The translations under genes were made by a program, and so were the position numbers. Below are positions 1-6,514 of a stretch of DNA of 12,603 nucleotides, piece after piece (within the stretch, counting starts at the first letter, position 1; every line of letters begins with the position of its first letter). Source of the DNA: Treponema sp. (GTDB lineage Bacteria > Spirochaetota > Spirochaetia > Treponematales > Breznakiellaceae); assembly GCA_031281925.1 (NCBI GenBank), contig JAITES010000249.1:1-12603 (forward strand), given 5' to 3'. Under the pieces are notes generated by a model. That model was not told the DNA's origin. It ran no database searches and saw only the letters and a list, made by a program, of their open reading frames with translations.

Positions 1-81
1 CCGGTCAGTTTCCTGAAACATGGCCCAGACCTTCTCAAAGGTCAGCCCCATCTCCGGTTCGCGTATGGTTTCTTTAGGCAT
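1..81 (-). CDS. 5' end of a DUF3782-like coiled-coil protein (partial)
   Basis: Reading leftwards from the ATG at 81-79 there are 27 open codons to the window edge, beginning MPKETIREPEMGLTF and continuing EKVWAMFQETDR. The phrase LTFEKVWAMFQETD is, from memory, typical of the N-terminus of proteins with a long coiled coil of ETDR/ETDK repeats followed by a PD-(D/E)XK-type nuclease-like domain (DUF3782 group), common in gut spirochetes and cyanobacteria. Only the first 27 residues are visible, so the nuclease-like domain is not seen and the family call is an inference. The gene has an excellent promoter (88-116) but no Shine-Dalgarno sequence before the ATG; a second in-frame ATG at codon 11 is an alternative start. 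It is divergent from the deacetylase gene. Confidence 0.55.
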   Translation of the reverse strand, partial: MPKETIREPEMGLTFEKVWAMFQETDR

Positions 82-87
82 AAGAAG

Positions 88-116
88 AATATACTTTATA
101 GTTGTATAGTTGTCAA
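88..116 (-). promoter_or_regulatory. Sigma-70-type promoter of the left-edge gene
   Basis: On the minus strand there is a perfect -35 TTGACA (116-111), a 17-base spacer and a -10 TATATT (93-88). Only six bases (87-82) separate the -10 from the ATG, so transcription should begin at or next to the start codon. The spacer contains the tandem repeat ACAACTAT twice (minus strand, 113-98), which could be a regulator site. Confidence 0.65.
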
Positions 117-193
117 GACAGATTGAGGATGGCCTTCACCACTCCGGGGTATGGATCCGGGAACCCGCCCACCGGTTCACGGGGGAGCATACA

Positions 194-232
194 ATGAAGA
201 ATCCAGGAGCTTGTTCACGGGTTCTTCATTAG
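194..232 (+). CDS. Possible 12-codon leader ORF
   Basis: A short frame MKNPGACSRVLH followed by a TAG stop lies between the left-edge promoter and the deacetylase. It has the best ribosome-binding sequence in this region: GGGGGAG at 181-187, six bases before the ATG. It is in a different frame from the deacetylase and ends 29 bases before that gene's preferred ATG at 262. It could be a leader peptide coupling translation to the next gene, or simply a chance ORF. Nothing about the peptide itself is recognisable. Confidence 0.2.
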   Translation: MKNPGACSRVLH

Positions 233-261
233 GTGTTTTTCTGCCGATAAATTCTGTAGAG

Positions 262-1488
262 ATGCCGAAATTACCCTCCAAACGGGGGCTCGGGAAAAAG
301 AGCCGTTCCGGGAGTAAATCGAAACGCAAAAGAAAACTCACCAGGGCCGATGCCGTCCGCGCAATAGCTGTAGCCGGGAGCGTCATCATCCTTTCCGCGC
401 TGATTTCCCTGTTTTTCAGCTTTGGCCGGGATCGGGATAGAGTGGAGAAAGAAACAGTCATAACCGAAGTAGTTCCTCCTGAGTCTGGTCCGCCGGAAAC
501 CGGGCCTGTACGTCCGGCAGTCCCAGAAGTCTCCCTCCCTGAACCGGTAAAGCCGCCTCCGGTTCCCGCGGAGGAACGAAAGGCTGAAGATTCCCCTCCG
601 GCAAAACCCGGCGTCCCTGAGCCTGCAGGTCCCGGGATTCCGGAAGCCGGGCCTGCTTCCCCCGGGGCTGTAAAAGCGAAGCCTGAGGAAACCAGCCCTG
701 TTTCTCCCGGGCCTCAAGTTTCAAAGCCTGCGGCCTCAAGTCCCCCGAAAAGTACGCCGCAGAATACGGAAAGCGGCCGGCAGGCTCCTGCGGCAAGGCC
801 CGAAATCCCTCCCAAGGGCCGGGGAACCGTGGTTTTTGTTATTGACGATGCGGGGAACAATCTCCGGGAACTGGAGCCCTTTCTCAGGTATCCGGGTCCC
901 CTTACCATTGCCGTGCTTCCCGGTTTGCCACATTCCGCAGAGGCGGCCGGTATGATCCGCAAAGCGGGAAAGGAGGTTTTTCTCCATCAGCCGATGGAGG
1001 CTCTCGGCGGGCAGAATCCCGGGCCCGGAGCCCTCTATACGGGTATGGGGCCTGGGGACATACGTGCGGTGATAGAGACCAACATTGCCGGAATAGGCCC
1101 CATTGCGGGTATGAATAACCACCAGGGTTCCAGGATCACCGAAGATGAGGCCATGATGGAAACCGTACTTGCCCTCTGCCGGGAACAGGGGATATATTTT
1201 CTTGATTCAAGAACGACTGCCGCTACTGCAGTGCCCAGTACGGCGCGGCGGCTGGGTATTACCATCGGGGAACGGGATATTTTTATCGATAACGAGCAGG
1301 ACAGGGCGTCAATGATTCATTATATAGAAGAGGGTCTTAAAAAGGCGGTGCAGAAGGGCTCGGCGGTGATGATAGGCCATACCTGGTCTCCCGCGCTGGC
1401 TCCGGTTTTGACGGAGCTTTACCCCCGGCTCCTTGAGCAGGGTTACAGTTTTTCTACCGCCTCCGCCCTCATTCGGAGCAAAAAATGA
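262..1488 (+). CDS. Divergent polysaccharide deacetylase family protein, membrane anchored
   Basis: With the start at 262 this is a 408-residue protein. A very basic cytoplasmic tail (residues 1-33, rich in K/R) precedes one membrane segment (about 34-54). A long Pro/Glu/Ala-rich linker follows (about 66-185), then a C-terminal domain (about 190-405) of the divergent polysaccharide deacetylase type (PF04748, YibQ-like). Visible family motifs are VFVIDDAG with D195/D196, the HQPME motif with H242, the NNHQGSR motif with H287, FLDSRT, and IGHTW near the end. The family normally shows NNHMGS and IGHP, so the core is kept with small changes. The catalytic domain should sit outside the inner membrane and act on cell-wall or other polysaccharide, though the enzymatic activity of this family is poorly proven. 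The frame is open back to an ATG at 151, but the extra 37 residues look unlike a signal and neither start has a clear ribosome site. It overlaps tsaD by four bases. Confidence 0.82.
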   Translation: MPKLPSKRGLGKKSRSGSKSKRKRKLTRADAVRAIAVAGSVIILSALISLFFSFGRDRDRVEKETVITEVVPPESGPPETGPVRPAVPEVSLPEPVKPPPVPAEERKAEDSPPAKPGVPEPAGPGIPEAGPASPGAVKAKPEETSPVSPGPQVSKPAASSPPKSTPQNTESGRQAPAARPEIPPKGRGTVVFVIDDAGNNLRELEPFLRYPGPLTIAVLPGLPHSAEAAGMIRKAGKEVFLHQPMEALGGQNPGPGALYTGMGPGDIRAVIETNIAGIGPIAGMNNHQGSRITEDEAMMETVLALCREQGIYFLDSRTTAATAVPSTARRLGITIGERDIFIDNEQDRASMIHYIEEGLKKAVQKGSAVMIGHTWSPALAPVLTELYPRLLEQGYSFSTASALIRSKK

Positions 1489-2666
1489 AAGTCCTGGGTA
1501 TAGAGTCCTCTTGTGATGAATGTGCCGCCGCGGTGGTGGAAGACGGCCGCCGTATTCTCTCCAATGTGGTGGCTACACAGATTCCTTTTCATGCGGAATA
1601 CAACGGAGTGGTTCCGGAAATTGCCAGCCGCAAACATACGGAGTGGATCTATGCCGTGGCAAAAGAGGCCCTTGACCGCGCCGGCATCGGAGTTGAATCC
1701 ATAGGGGGAGTAGCCGCCACCGCCCATCCGGGGCTCCTTGGTTCCCTCCTCGTGGGTCTTAGCTTTGCCAAGGCCTTTGCCTGGGCCCGCGATCTTCCCT
1801 TTATTGCCGTTGACCACATGCTGGCCCACCTCTACGCTTCCCGCCTTGAATTGCCGGGGGACGACGGCGGAGCTTTGGCCTCCGGTGTCCGGCCCGAGTA
1901 TCCCTTCCTGGGCCTTCTGGTTTCAGGCGGACATTCGATAATCTGCCGTGTTGATGATTTTGATAACATTACTGTTTTGGGGGCCAGCATTGACGACGCG
2001 GTTGGAGAAGCCTTTGACAAGGTGGCAAAGTATTACGGCTTTGGTTATCCGGGCGGCGCGGCCATAGACAGGCTGGCAAAACAGGGGGATGAAGGGGCCT
2101 TTAAATTTCCCATGCCCAAAATGGGAACACACAACCGGGCCTGCCGGGGCGAAGGTTCCCCTCTTAAAAACGGGGACAGTTCACCGGGCCTGCGGCGGGA
2201 ACATCACCGTTACGATGTGTCTTATTCGGGCCTCAAGACCGCAGTGATAAACCAGCTTGAACAGTTCCGGGTAAAGGCGGCTCCCGCTGAAAGCGGCGTC
2301 GTACAGCCATGTTCCGGCCCGTTGCGCCTTGCCGGAGGGCAATGCCCGCTGCCCGGAGAACATGCGGATATTGCCGCCTCTTTCCAGAAGACCGCTGTGG
2401 AGATACTGCTCCGGGCCCTCTTCAATGCCGTGGAAGACACAGGCCTTCATACCATCGTTGCAGGCGGAGGGGTTGCGGCCAATTCCCTGCTCCGCGCCCG
2501 GCTTGCCGAAAGAAAGGATCTTGTTTGCGTCTTCCCTCCCCCGGAACTTTGCGGGGATAACGGCGCCATGATCGCAGGCCTGGGCTATCGGTACCTGTCG
2601 CGGGGGGAAAGGTCGCCTCTCAATGTTACCGCATCCGCACGGGTTGCCGGTTTCAGGAAGATATAG
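1485..2666 (+). CDS. tsaD: tRNA N6-adenosine threonylcarbamoyltransferase TsaD
   Basis: TsaD transfers the threonylcarbamoyl group made by TsaC to A37 of ANN-decoding tRNAs, working with TsaB and TsaE in the cytoplasm. The protein is 393 residues. It has the N-terminal GIESSCDE motif, the metal-binding HMLAH motif (H111, H115), LLVSGGH (about 144-150), the GEAFDKVAK segment (174-182), SYSGLKTAV (246-254), VAGGGVAAN (325-333) and the metal-binding aspartate in CGDNGAMIA (D358). Bacterial TsaD is usually about 335-350 residues; the surplus lies in three low-complexity insertions (about 124-138, 213-241 and 262-293) between conserved blocks, all in frame, so the gene appears functional. The start overlaps the upstream stop (ATGA) and has GGAG at 1475-1478, which suggests translational coupling to the deacetylase gene. 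It ends 128 bases before the OmpA lipoprotein gene. Confidence 0.95.
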   Translation: MKVLGIESSCDECAAAVVEDGRRILSNVVATQIPFHAEYNGVVPEIASRKHTEWIYAVAKEALDRAGIGVESIGGVAATAHPGLLGSLLVGLSFAKAFAWARDLPFIAVDHMLAHLYASRLELPGDDGGALASGVRPEYPFLGLLVSGGHSIICRVDDFDNITVLGASIDDAVGEAFDKVAKYYGFGYPGGAAIDRLAKQGDEGAFKFPMPKMGTHNRACRGEGSPLKNGDSSPGLRREHHRYDVSYSGLKTAVINQLEQFRVKAAPAESGVVQPCSGPLRLAGGQCPLPGEHADIAASFQKTAVEILLRALFNAVEDTGLHTIVAGGGVAANSLLRARLAERKDLVCVFPPPELCGDNGAMIAGLGYRYLSRGERSPLNVTASARVAGFRKI

Positions 2667-2728
2667 ATTCCGGATACATAGCCCGGAGTCCTTCATCCCC
2701 TTCGAAAAGGCTTTCAAGGCAGCGGGAG

Positions 2729-2757
2729 TTGCTTTGTATTTCAGAGTACACTATAGT
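2729..2757 (+). promoter_or_regulatory. Promoter of the OmpA-family lipoprotein gene
   Basis: TTGCTT (2729-2734), a 17-base spacer and TATAGT (2752-2757) form a plausible sigma-70 promoter in the tsaD-to-lipoprotein gap. The expected start lies near 2764, leaving a leader of about 30 bases with the ribosome site AAGGAG at 2781-2786. Confidence 0.45.
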
Positions 2758-2794
2758 TAAATACAGAAAATATATTTGACAAGGAGAACCTATC

Positions 2795-3709
2795 GTGAAA
2801 ATATCCGGAATAGTAAGTATTTTCATTATTTTATTTTTTGTTGCTGCTTTCGTTGCCTGCGGCAGCGCTCCGGCCCCGGCTCCTGCCTCTCCGCCGGCTG
2901 AAGAGGCTCCACCGCCTCCGCCGCCACCTCCTCCCCCCCCACCGCCCACAGACGGCTCCATTTCCCTGAGCGCTTCTTTTGAGCCTGCACTTTTCAGCCC
3001 CGACGGCGATGGGGAGAACGATCAGCTCAGCATCCTGCTCAGTGTCAGTGGAGGCCAGGCAGCCTCATGGACTTTCGACATTCTGCAGCCTGAAGTTTCG
3101 GGCAGTACGGCGGTGTTTAAGCATTTCGGGGGCGACGGCGCTCCTCCGGCCCGACAGAATTGGGACGGCCGTTCCGATAAGCAGGAACTGGTTCAGTCTG
3201 CCACCGATTATCCATACATCTTTACCGTTACCGAAGCGGGGGGAAAGGTCAGCGAGCCTGTTACCGGAAAGATCGAGGTTGATGTTCTGGTAACAAGGAC
3301 GAGGGACGGGCGTTTGCAGATCCAGGTGCCCAGCATCATTTTCAGGTCAAATGCGGCGGATTTTGAGAATCTCCCTGCCAGTACGATCAGGAACAATGAG
3401 CGGGTTGGGCTGCGTATTGCCACCATTCTGAACAAATTCCCCGATTACAAGGTACAGGTGGAAGGCCATGCCAATCCGGTAAGCGCCCCCGGTACCGCGG
3501 CCAGGACGGCTGAGGAAGAAAGGGAAAACGCAAGCGGAGCGGTGAGCGAACAGCGGGCGCAGCTCATTTCCAGAATGCTTGTAGCCGCCGGTGTTGACGG
3601 TAGCCGTCTTTCCGCAATAGGCAAGGGCATCAGCAGCCCCGTGGTTAACTATGATGACAGGGACAACTGGTGGCAGAACCGCCGTGTAGAATTCTATCTG
3701 CAAAAATAA
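2795..3709 (+). CDS. OmpA-family peptidoglycan-associated lipoprotein
   Basis: This 304-residue protein starts at a GTG with AAGGAG eight bases upstream. A hydrophobic signal peptide ends in the lipobox FVAC, so Cys22 should be lipidated. A Pro/Ala linker (24-51) follows, including 13 consecutive prolines (39-51) that could span the periplasm. Residues 61-165 form a beta-rich domain opened by FSPDGDGEND (67-76), an acidic calcium-loop-like motif also seen in FlgD/CHU_C-type Ig folds. The C-terminal part (about 178-304) is an OmpA-like domain: IFRSNAADF, YKVQVEGHAN, SEQRAQLISRML, RLSAIGKG and the terminal NRRVEFYL. Family members bind diaminopimelic acid or equivalent in peptidoglycan, so an outer-membrane-to-wall tether is the likely role. 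The run of eight C at 2933-2940 lies in the polyproline stretch. It is probably monocistronic, with its own promoter and a terminator at 3767-3795. Confidence 0.88.
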   Translation: MKISGIVSIFIILFFVAAFVACGSAPAPAPASPPAEEAPPPPPPPPPPPPPTDGSISLSASFEPALFSPDGDGENDQLSILLSVSGGQAASWTFDILQPEVSGSTAVFKHFGGDGAPPARQNWDGRSDKQELVQSATDYPYIFTVTEAGGKVSEPVTGKIEVDVLVTRTRDGRLQIQVPSIIFRSNAADFENLPASTIRNNERVGLRIATILNKFPDYKVQVEGHANPVSAPGTAARTAEEERENASGAVSEQRAQLISRMLVAAGVDGSRLSAIGKGISSPVVNYDDRDNWWQNRRVEFYLQK

Positions 3710-3718
3710 GCCTGGGGC

Positions 3719-3746
3719 TGTTCCAAAAACTTCAGTTTTTGGAACA
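3719..3746. repeat. Perfect 12-bp hairpin with TTCA loop, possible dispersed repeat
   Basis: TGTTCCAAAAAC (3719-3730) and GTTTTTGGAACA (3735-3746) are perfect inverted copies around a four-base TTCA loop. No T run follows on either strand, so it is not a standard terminator. Eleven bases of one arm plus flank (GCTTGTTCCAA) recur at 6940-6950 in another intergenic region, which hints at a family of short intergenic palindromes. Confidence 0.6.
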
Positions 3747-3766
3747 AGCTCATCCGACTGTAAAAC

Positions 3767-3795
3767 AAGGCCTCCGGCAAACGGAGGCCTTTATT
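3767..3795. terminator. Bidirectional Rho-independent terminator
   Basis: AAGGCCTCCG (3767-3776) pairs with CGGAGGCCTT (3782-3791) around a GCAAA loop, and is followed on the plus strand by TATT. On the minus strand the same stem is followed by TTTTAC. It lies between the convergent OmpA lipoprotein gene and rpmB and can serve both. Confidence 0.75.
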
Positions 3796-3826
3796 CGATT
3801 GGGTTTTGAAACCGACGTATTCCCTG

Positions 3827-4018
3827 TCAGACTTTTTTTGTTACAAAATCGCTTTTCAGGCAGCGGGCGCAGATTTTAAGGGTAACCGTGGTTCCCCCGA
3901 TTTCAGTCTTTATCTTGACGAGGTTAGGTTTCCAGGTGCGGCGGCGGTGGTTCTTGGCATGGCTTACCGTGTTTCCGCTAACCGTGTGTTTGCCGCAAAT
4001 ATCGCAAGTCCTTGACAT
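3827..4018 (-). CDS. rpmB: 50S ribosomal protein L28
   Basis: A 63-residue basic protein with the L28 signature: N-terminal RTCDICGK, the central NHRRRTWKPNL segment and ICARCLKS near the end. Four cysteines (C5, C8, C50, C53) form two CxxC pairs, so this is the zinc-binding (C+) form of L28. It is a large-subunit protein assembled near the E site. AAGGAAGGA (4033-4025) is a strong ribosome site before the ATG at 4018. It has its own promoter (4073-4101) and ends at the shared terminator. Length and sequence are normal for the family. Confidence 0.95.
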   Translation of the reverse strand: MSRTCDICGKHTVSGNTVSHAKNHRRRTWKPNLVKIKTEIGGTTVTLKICARCLKSDFVTKKV

Positions 4019-4072
4019 AACAATCCTTCCTTACAAAGCCCCAAAAGGGCGAAAATTCGGTAGAGAAATCAT

Positions 4073-4101
4073 ATACTATAGAATCCGGGGAAAAGTGTCA
4101 A
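4073..4101 (-). promoter_or_regulatory. rpmB promoter
   Basis: On the minus strand, TTGACA (4101-4096), a 17-base spacer and TAGTAT (4078-4073). The ten bases TGTCTTGACA around the -35 are identical to those at the left-edge promoter. The leader is about 45-50 bases and includes the ribosome site, unlike the leaderless-looking promoters elsewhere in the window. Confidence 0.65.
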
Positions 4102-4128
4102 GACAACGATTGACCTGACGCAGGGGCC

Positions 4129-6414
4129 TTATTTCAAAAGATTTGTCCATACCCGCAGTTGGCGGGTTGCCCAGTGCACGATGAAGAGCTTGAGGCGGTT
4201 ATGGGAACTGAGTTCGTCATCCAGAACCGCTTCGGAAAGCACCACCCGTGTTACCGTTGCCGCCAGCTGATCGGGGAGATCGAGAATCCAGCGGTAGAAA
4301 AGGCGTCCGTTTCCGTCCCGTACAAAGGTGGAAGCCGCAGCCTGAATACCCTTTGCCGCGTGAGAAAGGGCCGCCAGTTCCGCCTTCTTCTTGCCCCGGC
4401 TTGAACGGCCCAGGTTGGTATTGTAATACTCGAAAGCCGATTCGGCCTCGTCCATGGCAAGTGTGGCGGTCTGGCTTTCATCCTCCCGGAAACGGACAAG
4501 GAGTTTGTAGAACTGGTTCTGGGTGTCAAGAATGGCTGCCATTGCCAGGGAAACCTCATCCCGCAGGTAGGGGGGAGGGTCGGCCGCCTTGAGAATATCC
4601 AGCAGCACGGAAAGTGAATTGGGTGAACGATAGATACCGAAGGCCTCCACCCCCATGATCTTGAGCCGGGGGTTCTCTGTTTTGAGAATGATATTCTCGA
4701 TCTGCGGGCGGAAGGCTTCATCCTCAAGCCGGGCAAGGGCAATGATCGCTTCCCCGGCGAGCATGTAATCGGTGGAAAGAGCCAGTTCCCGAAGCAGCGG
4801 AATGGCCGAATAGACACGGTGGTTTCCCAGAATCCGGGCGGAAATATAGGCTGTGGTGTAAGGACTGTTTACCAGATCGGCAATCAGGGCCTTTACCGCA
4901 TCTTCATTCAAACGTTTGAGCTTCTCCATGGCTCTGAAAGCCTCAAGACGTATGGCAAGGCGTGGAGATTCAGCCCTCTCCAGGAGTCCCTTGATGGAAA
5001 GCTGGGAAGGGGTTTCGTGCAGGGCGCCCAGTAGAGCCGCTTCTTCATCGGAATTACTGGTCCTGTTGAGCTTGTCCAAAAGGGATATGGCCCGCAGGTC
5101 GCGGTAGGAGAACATCACTTCCAGGGCGCCCTTGAAGGGCAGGGCACCCAGCGGGGTAAGTTTCCGGGTGAGGAAGAGGGCAAATCCTGTAAGAAGAATC
5201 AGGATGACATAAAAAACCTTGAAGGCCATAAACTGGGAAAGTCCGGCTCCGGTCATGGCGTCAAGAAACAGGCCGCCCAGAAAGGAGCCGCTGGCGCCGG
5301 AGATTCCGAAGATGAGGAAGTAGAGAATCCCCATATCCATCATCAGTTCCGAAGGCACCAGTGCCAAAAAGTAGGTTTGCGCAATTCCTTCCGCGCCGAG
5401 GAAGCCGAAGTTCATCATAAAAAAGAGGAAGGTAAGAAAGAGGATTACGCCGGTAATGTTATCCAGCTGAGTGCGGGGAAAGAACACGATGGGAAACATA
5501 CTCACAAGGCCCAGGATTATCGTAATGATGAAGATCGGCTTGGCGCCGACGCGGTCTACAAAGAATTTGATGAGCAGCCCTATCATCAGGGTTCCCAGCC
5601 CTCCGAAAACGGTATAGAGGGACACCATGCCGTCGTTCTGGTTAAAGACCTCACGGGAATACACCATGATAAAAGCCCTGGAAACCCCGGATACCATTGC
5701 TATAATGAAGAGAATCAGCACAAACTGCTTTAGTTCCGGTTTTGCCATTGCCTCTTTGAAGATAACGGCAAATTTTACTTTTTTGCCGCCTTCATCCGAG
5801 GGCGGTTCGGGAACTTTCCGCATCAGTACGCCCGAAGCGATGCCGGTAGCAATGCCCCCCGCCATGATGATGGAATAGAGGAAGAGAGGGGGCTCCCTGC
5901 CCAGGAGTATGGCTACCACAAATCCCGACATCATCCCCACCGCGCTGTTGATGATCTGGATCTGGGTCATGTAGCTGCCCCGGTCAGGGCCGGTAGCCAT
6001 GAGGCTCAGGATGGGGTTGTTGCCGATCATCCCAATGCCCCGGATGATATGAAAGAGGGCAACCCCCAGAAGGAGCAGTCCCAGAGCCAGATCCCGGTGG
6101 CCTGCCATAGCGGCAAAGGGGGCGAACACCACCGGCAGCATGCAAAGCGCCCGCCATGTCCAGGCAAAGCTGAAGATTCCGATGATGGAAAAACGCCTGG
6201 CAAGAAGTTTCCCTACGGGAAGGAAGAAGAAGGATACATAGAGAACCGCATTCAAAAGGCCGATGTAGGTGGACGAAGCCTTCATCCTCATGGCAAAAAG
6301 AGTGACGATACTCCCTACAAGGAAATTCCAGGAAAGGGAGTTGAAAACATTAAACAGATTATAAACGCTCCGTGCCTTGCTCAGGCGGTAAGGTGAAAGA
6401 TTTGTCTGCAGCAT
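4129..6414 (-). CDS. MFS transporter fused to a HEAT-repeat C-terminal domain
   Basis: This is a 761-residue protein with the start taken at the ATG 6414-6412. Residues about 15-418 form a 12-helix MFS-like membrane domain with a central cytoplasmic loop (about 199-228, rich in K/E). Glycine-rich helix motifs such as GIGMIGNNP and GISGASGSFLGGLF are visible. Residues about 436-640 are soluble and built from helical pairs that read as HEAT-like repeats, for example SPRLAIRLEAFRAMEKL, AYISARILGNHRVYSAIPLL and NPRLKIMGVEAFGIYRSP. A further helical tail runs to 761. The substrate is unknown. HEAT tails on transporters are known in some nucleotide-transporter relatives, but no such specificity can be claimed here. 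The open frame extends another 110 codons upstream, but those run antisense to the FMN-binding gene and do not look like protein. No ribosome site precedes the chosen ATG; its promoter is at 6424-6451. Confidence 0.85.
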   Translation of the reverse strand: MLQTNLSPYRLSKARSVYNLFNVFNSLSWNFLVGSIVTLFAMRMKASSTYIGLLNAVLYVSFFFLPVGKLLARRFSIIGIFSFAWTWRALCMLPVVFAPFAAMAGHRDLALGLLLLGVALFHIIRGIGMIGNNPILSLMATGPDRGSYMTQIQIINSAVGMMSGFVVAILLGREPPLFLYSIIMAGGIATGIASGVLMRKVPEPPSDEGGKKVKFAVIFKEAMAKPELKQFVLILFIIAMVSGVSRAFIMVYSREVFNQNDGMVSLYTVFGGLGTLMIGLLIKFFVDRVGAKPIFIITIILGLVSMFPIVFFPRTQLDNITGVILFLTFLFFMMNFGFLGAEGIAQTYFLALVPSELMMDMGILYFLIFGISGASGSFLGGLFLDAMTGAGLSQFMAFKVFYVILILLTGFALFLTRKLTPLGALPFKGALEVMFSYRDLRAISLLDKLNRTSNSDEEAALLGALHETPSQLSIKGLLERAESPRLAIRLEAFRAMEKLKRLNEDAVKALIADLVNSPYTTAYISARILGNHRVYSAIPLLRELALSTDYMLAGEAIIALARLEDEAFRPQIENIILKTENPRLKIMGVEAFGIYRSPNSLSVLLDILKAADPPPYLRDEVSLAMAAILDTQNQFYKLLVRFREDESQTATLAMDEAESAFEYYNTNLGRSSRGKKKAELAALSHAAKGIQAAASTFVRDGNGRLFYRWILDLPDQLAATVTRVVLSEAVLDDELSSHNRLKLFIVHWATRQLRVWTNLLK

Positions 6415-6423
6415 ACTACTTTC

Positions 6424-6451
6424 ATAGTATCCATTCGTTTTTTTTTTGCAA
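6424..6451 (-). promoter_or_regulatory. Promoter of the MFS-HEAT gene with an A10 run in the spacer
   Basis: Minus strand: TTGCAA (6451-6446), a 16-base spacer and TACTAT (6429-6424). The spacer and -35 share a run of ten A (T10 on the plus strand, 6438-6447). The -10 ends nine bases before the ATG at 6414, so the transcript would have almost no leader. Confidence 0.5.
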
Positions 6452-6498
6452 TAGTAAGGCCGAATCCGCGTTTCATTGAAGCAATTCCCATGCGGCCG

Positions 6499-6514
6499 CC
6501 ATATACATATATGG
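6499..6514. promoter_or_regulatory. 7-bp inverted repeat before the FMN-binding gene
   Basis: CCATATA and TATATGG flank a two-base centre (CA) immediately upstream of, and touching, the ribosome site of the FMN-binding lipoprotein gene. It could be an operator, an RNA hairpin limiting ribosome access, or contain the AT-rich -10. No convincing -35 was found for the plus-strand gene. Confidence 0.35.

Noticed and set aside
2690..2720. CCTT/AAGG stem after tsaD as a terminator
   Set aside because: Very short stem and no T run following; not supportable.
2653..2961. Minus-strand frame with a long glycine run
   Set aside because: It is the reverse of the polyproline linker and signal peptide of the OmpA lipoprotein and has no ribosome site.
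3719..3746. 12-bp hairpin as the terminator of the OmpA gene
   Set aside because: No T run follows on either strand, and a better terminator lies 20 bases downstream.
4105..4125. CCTG-ACG-CAGG stem as a terminator of the MFS-HEAT gene
   Set aside because: Only four base pairs and no T run; too weak to call.
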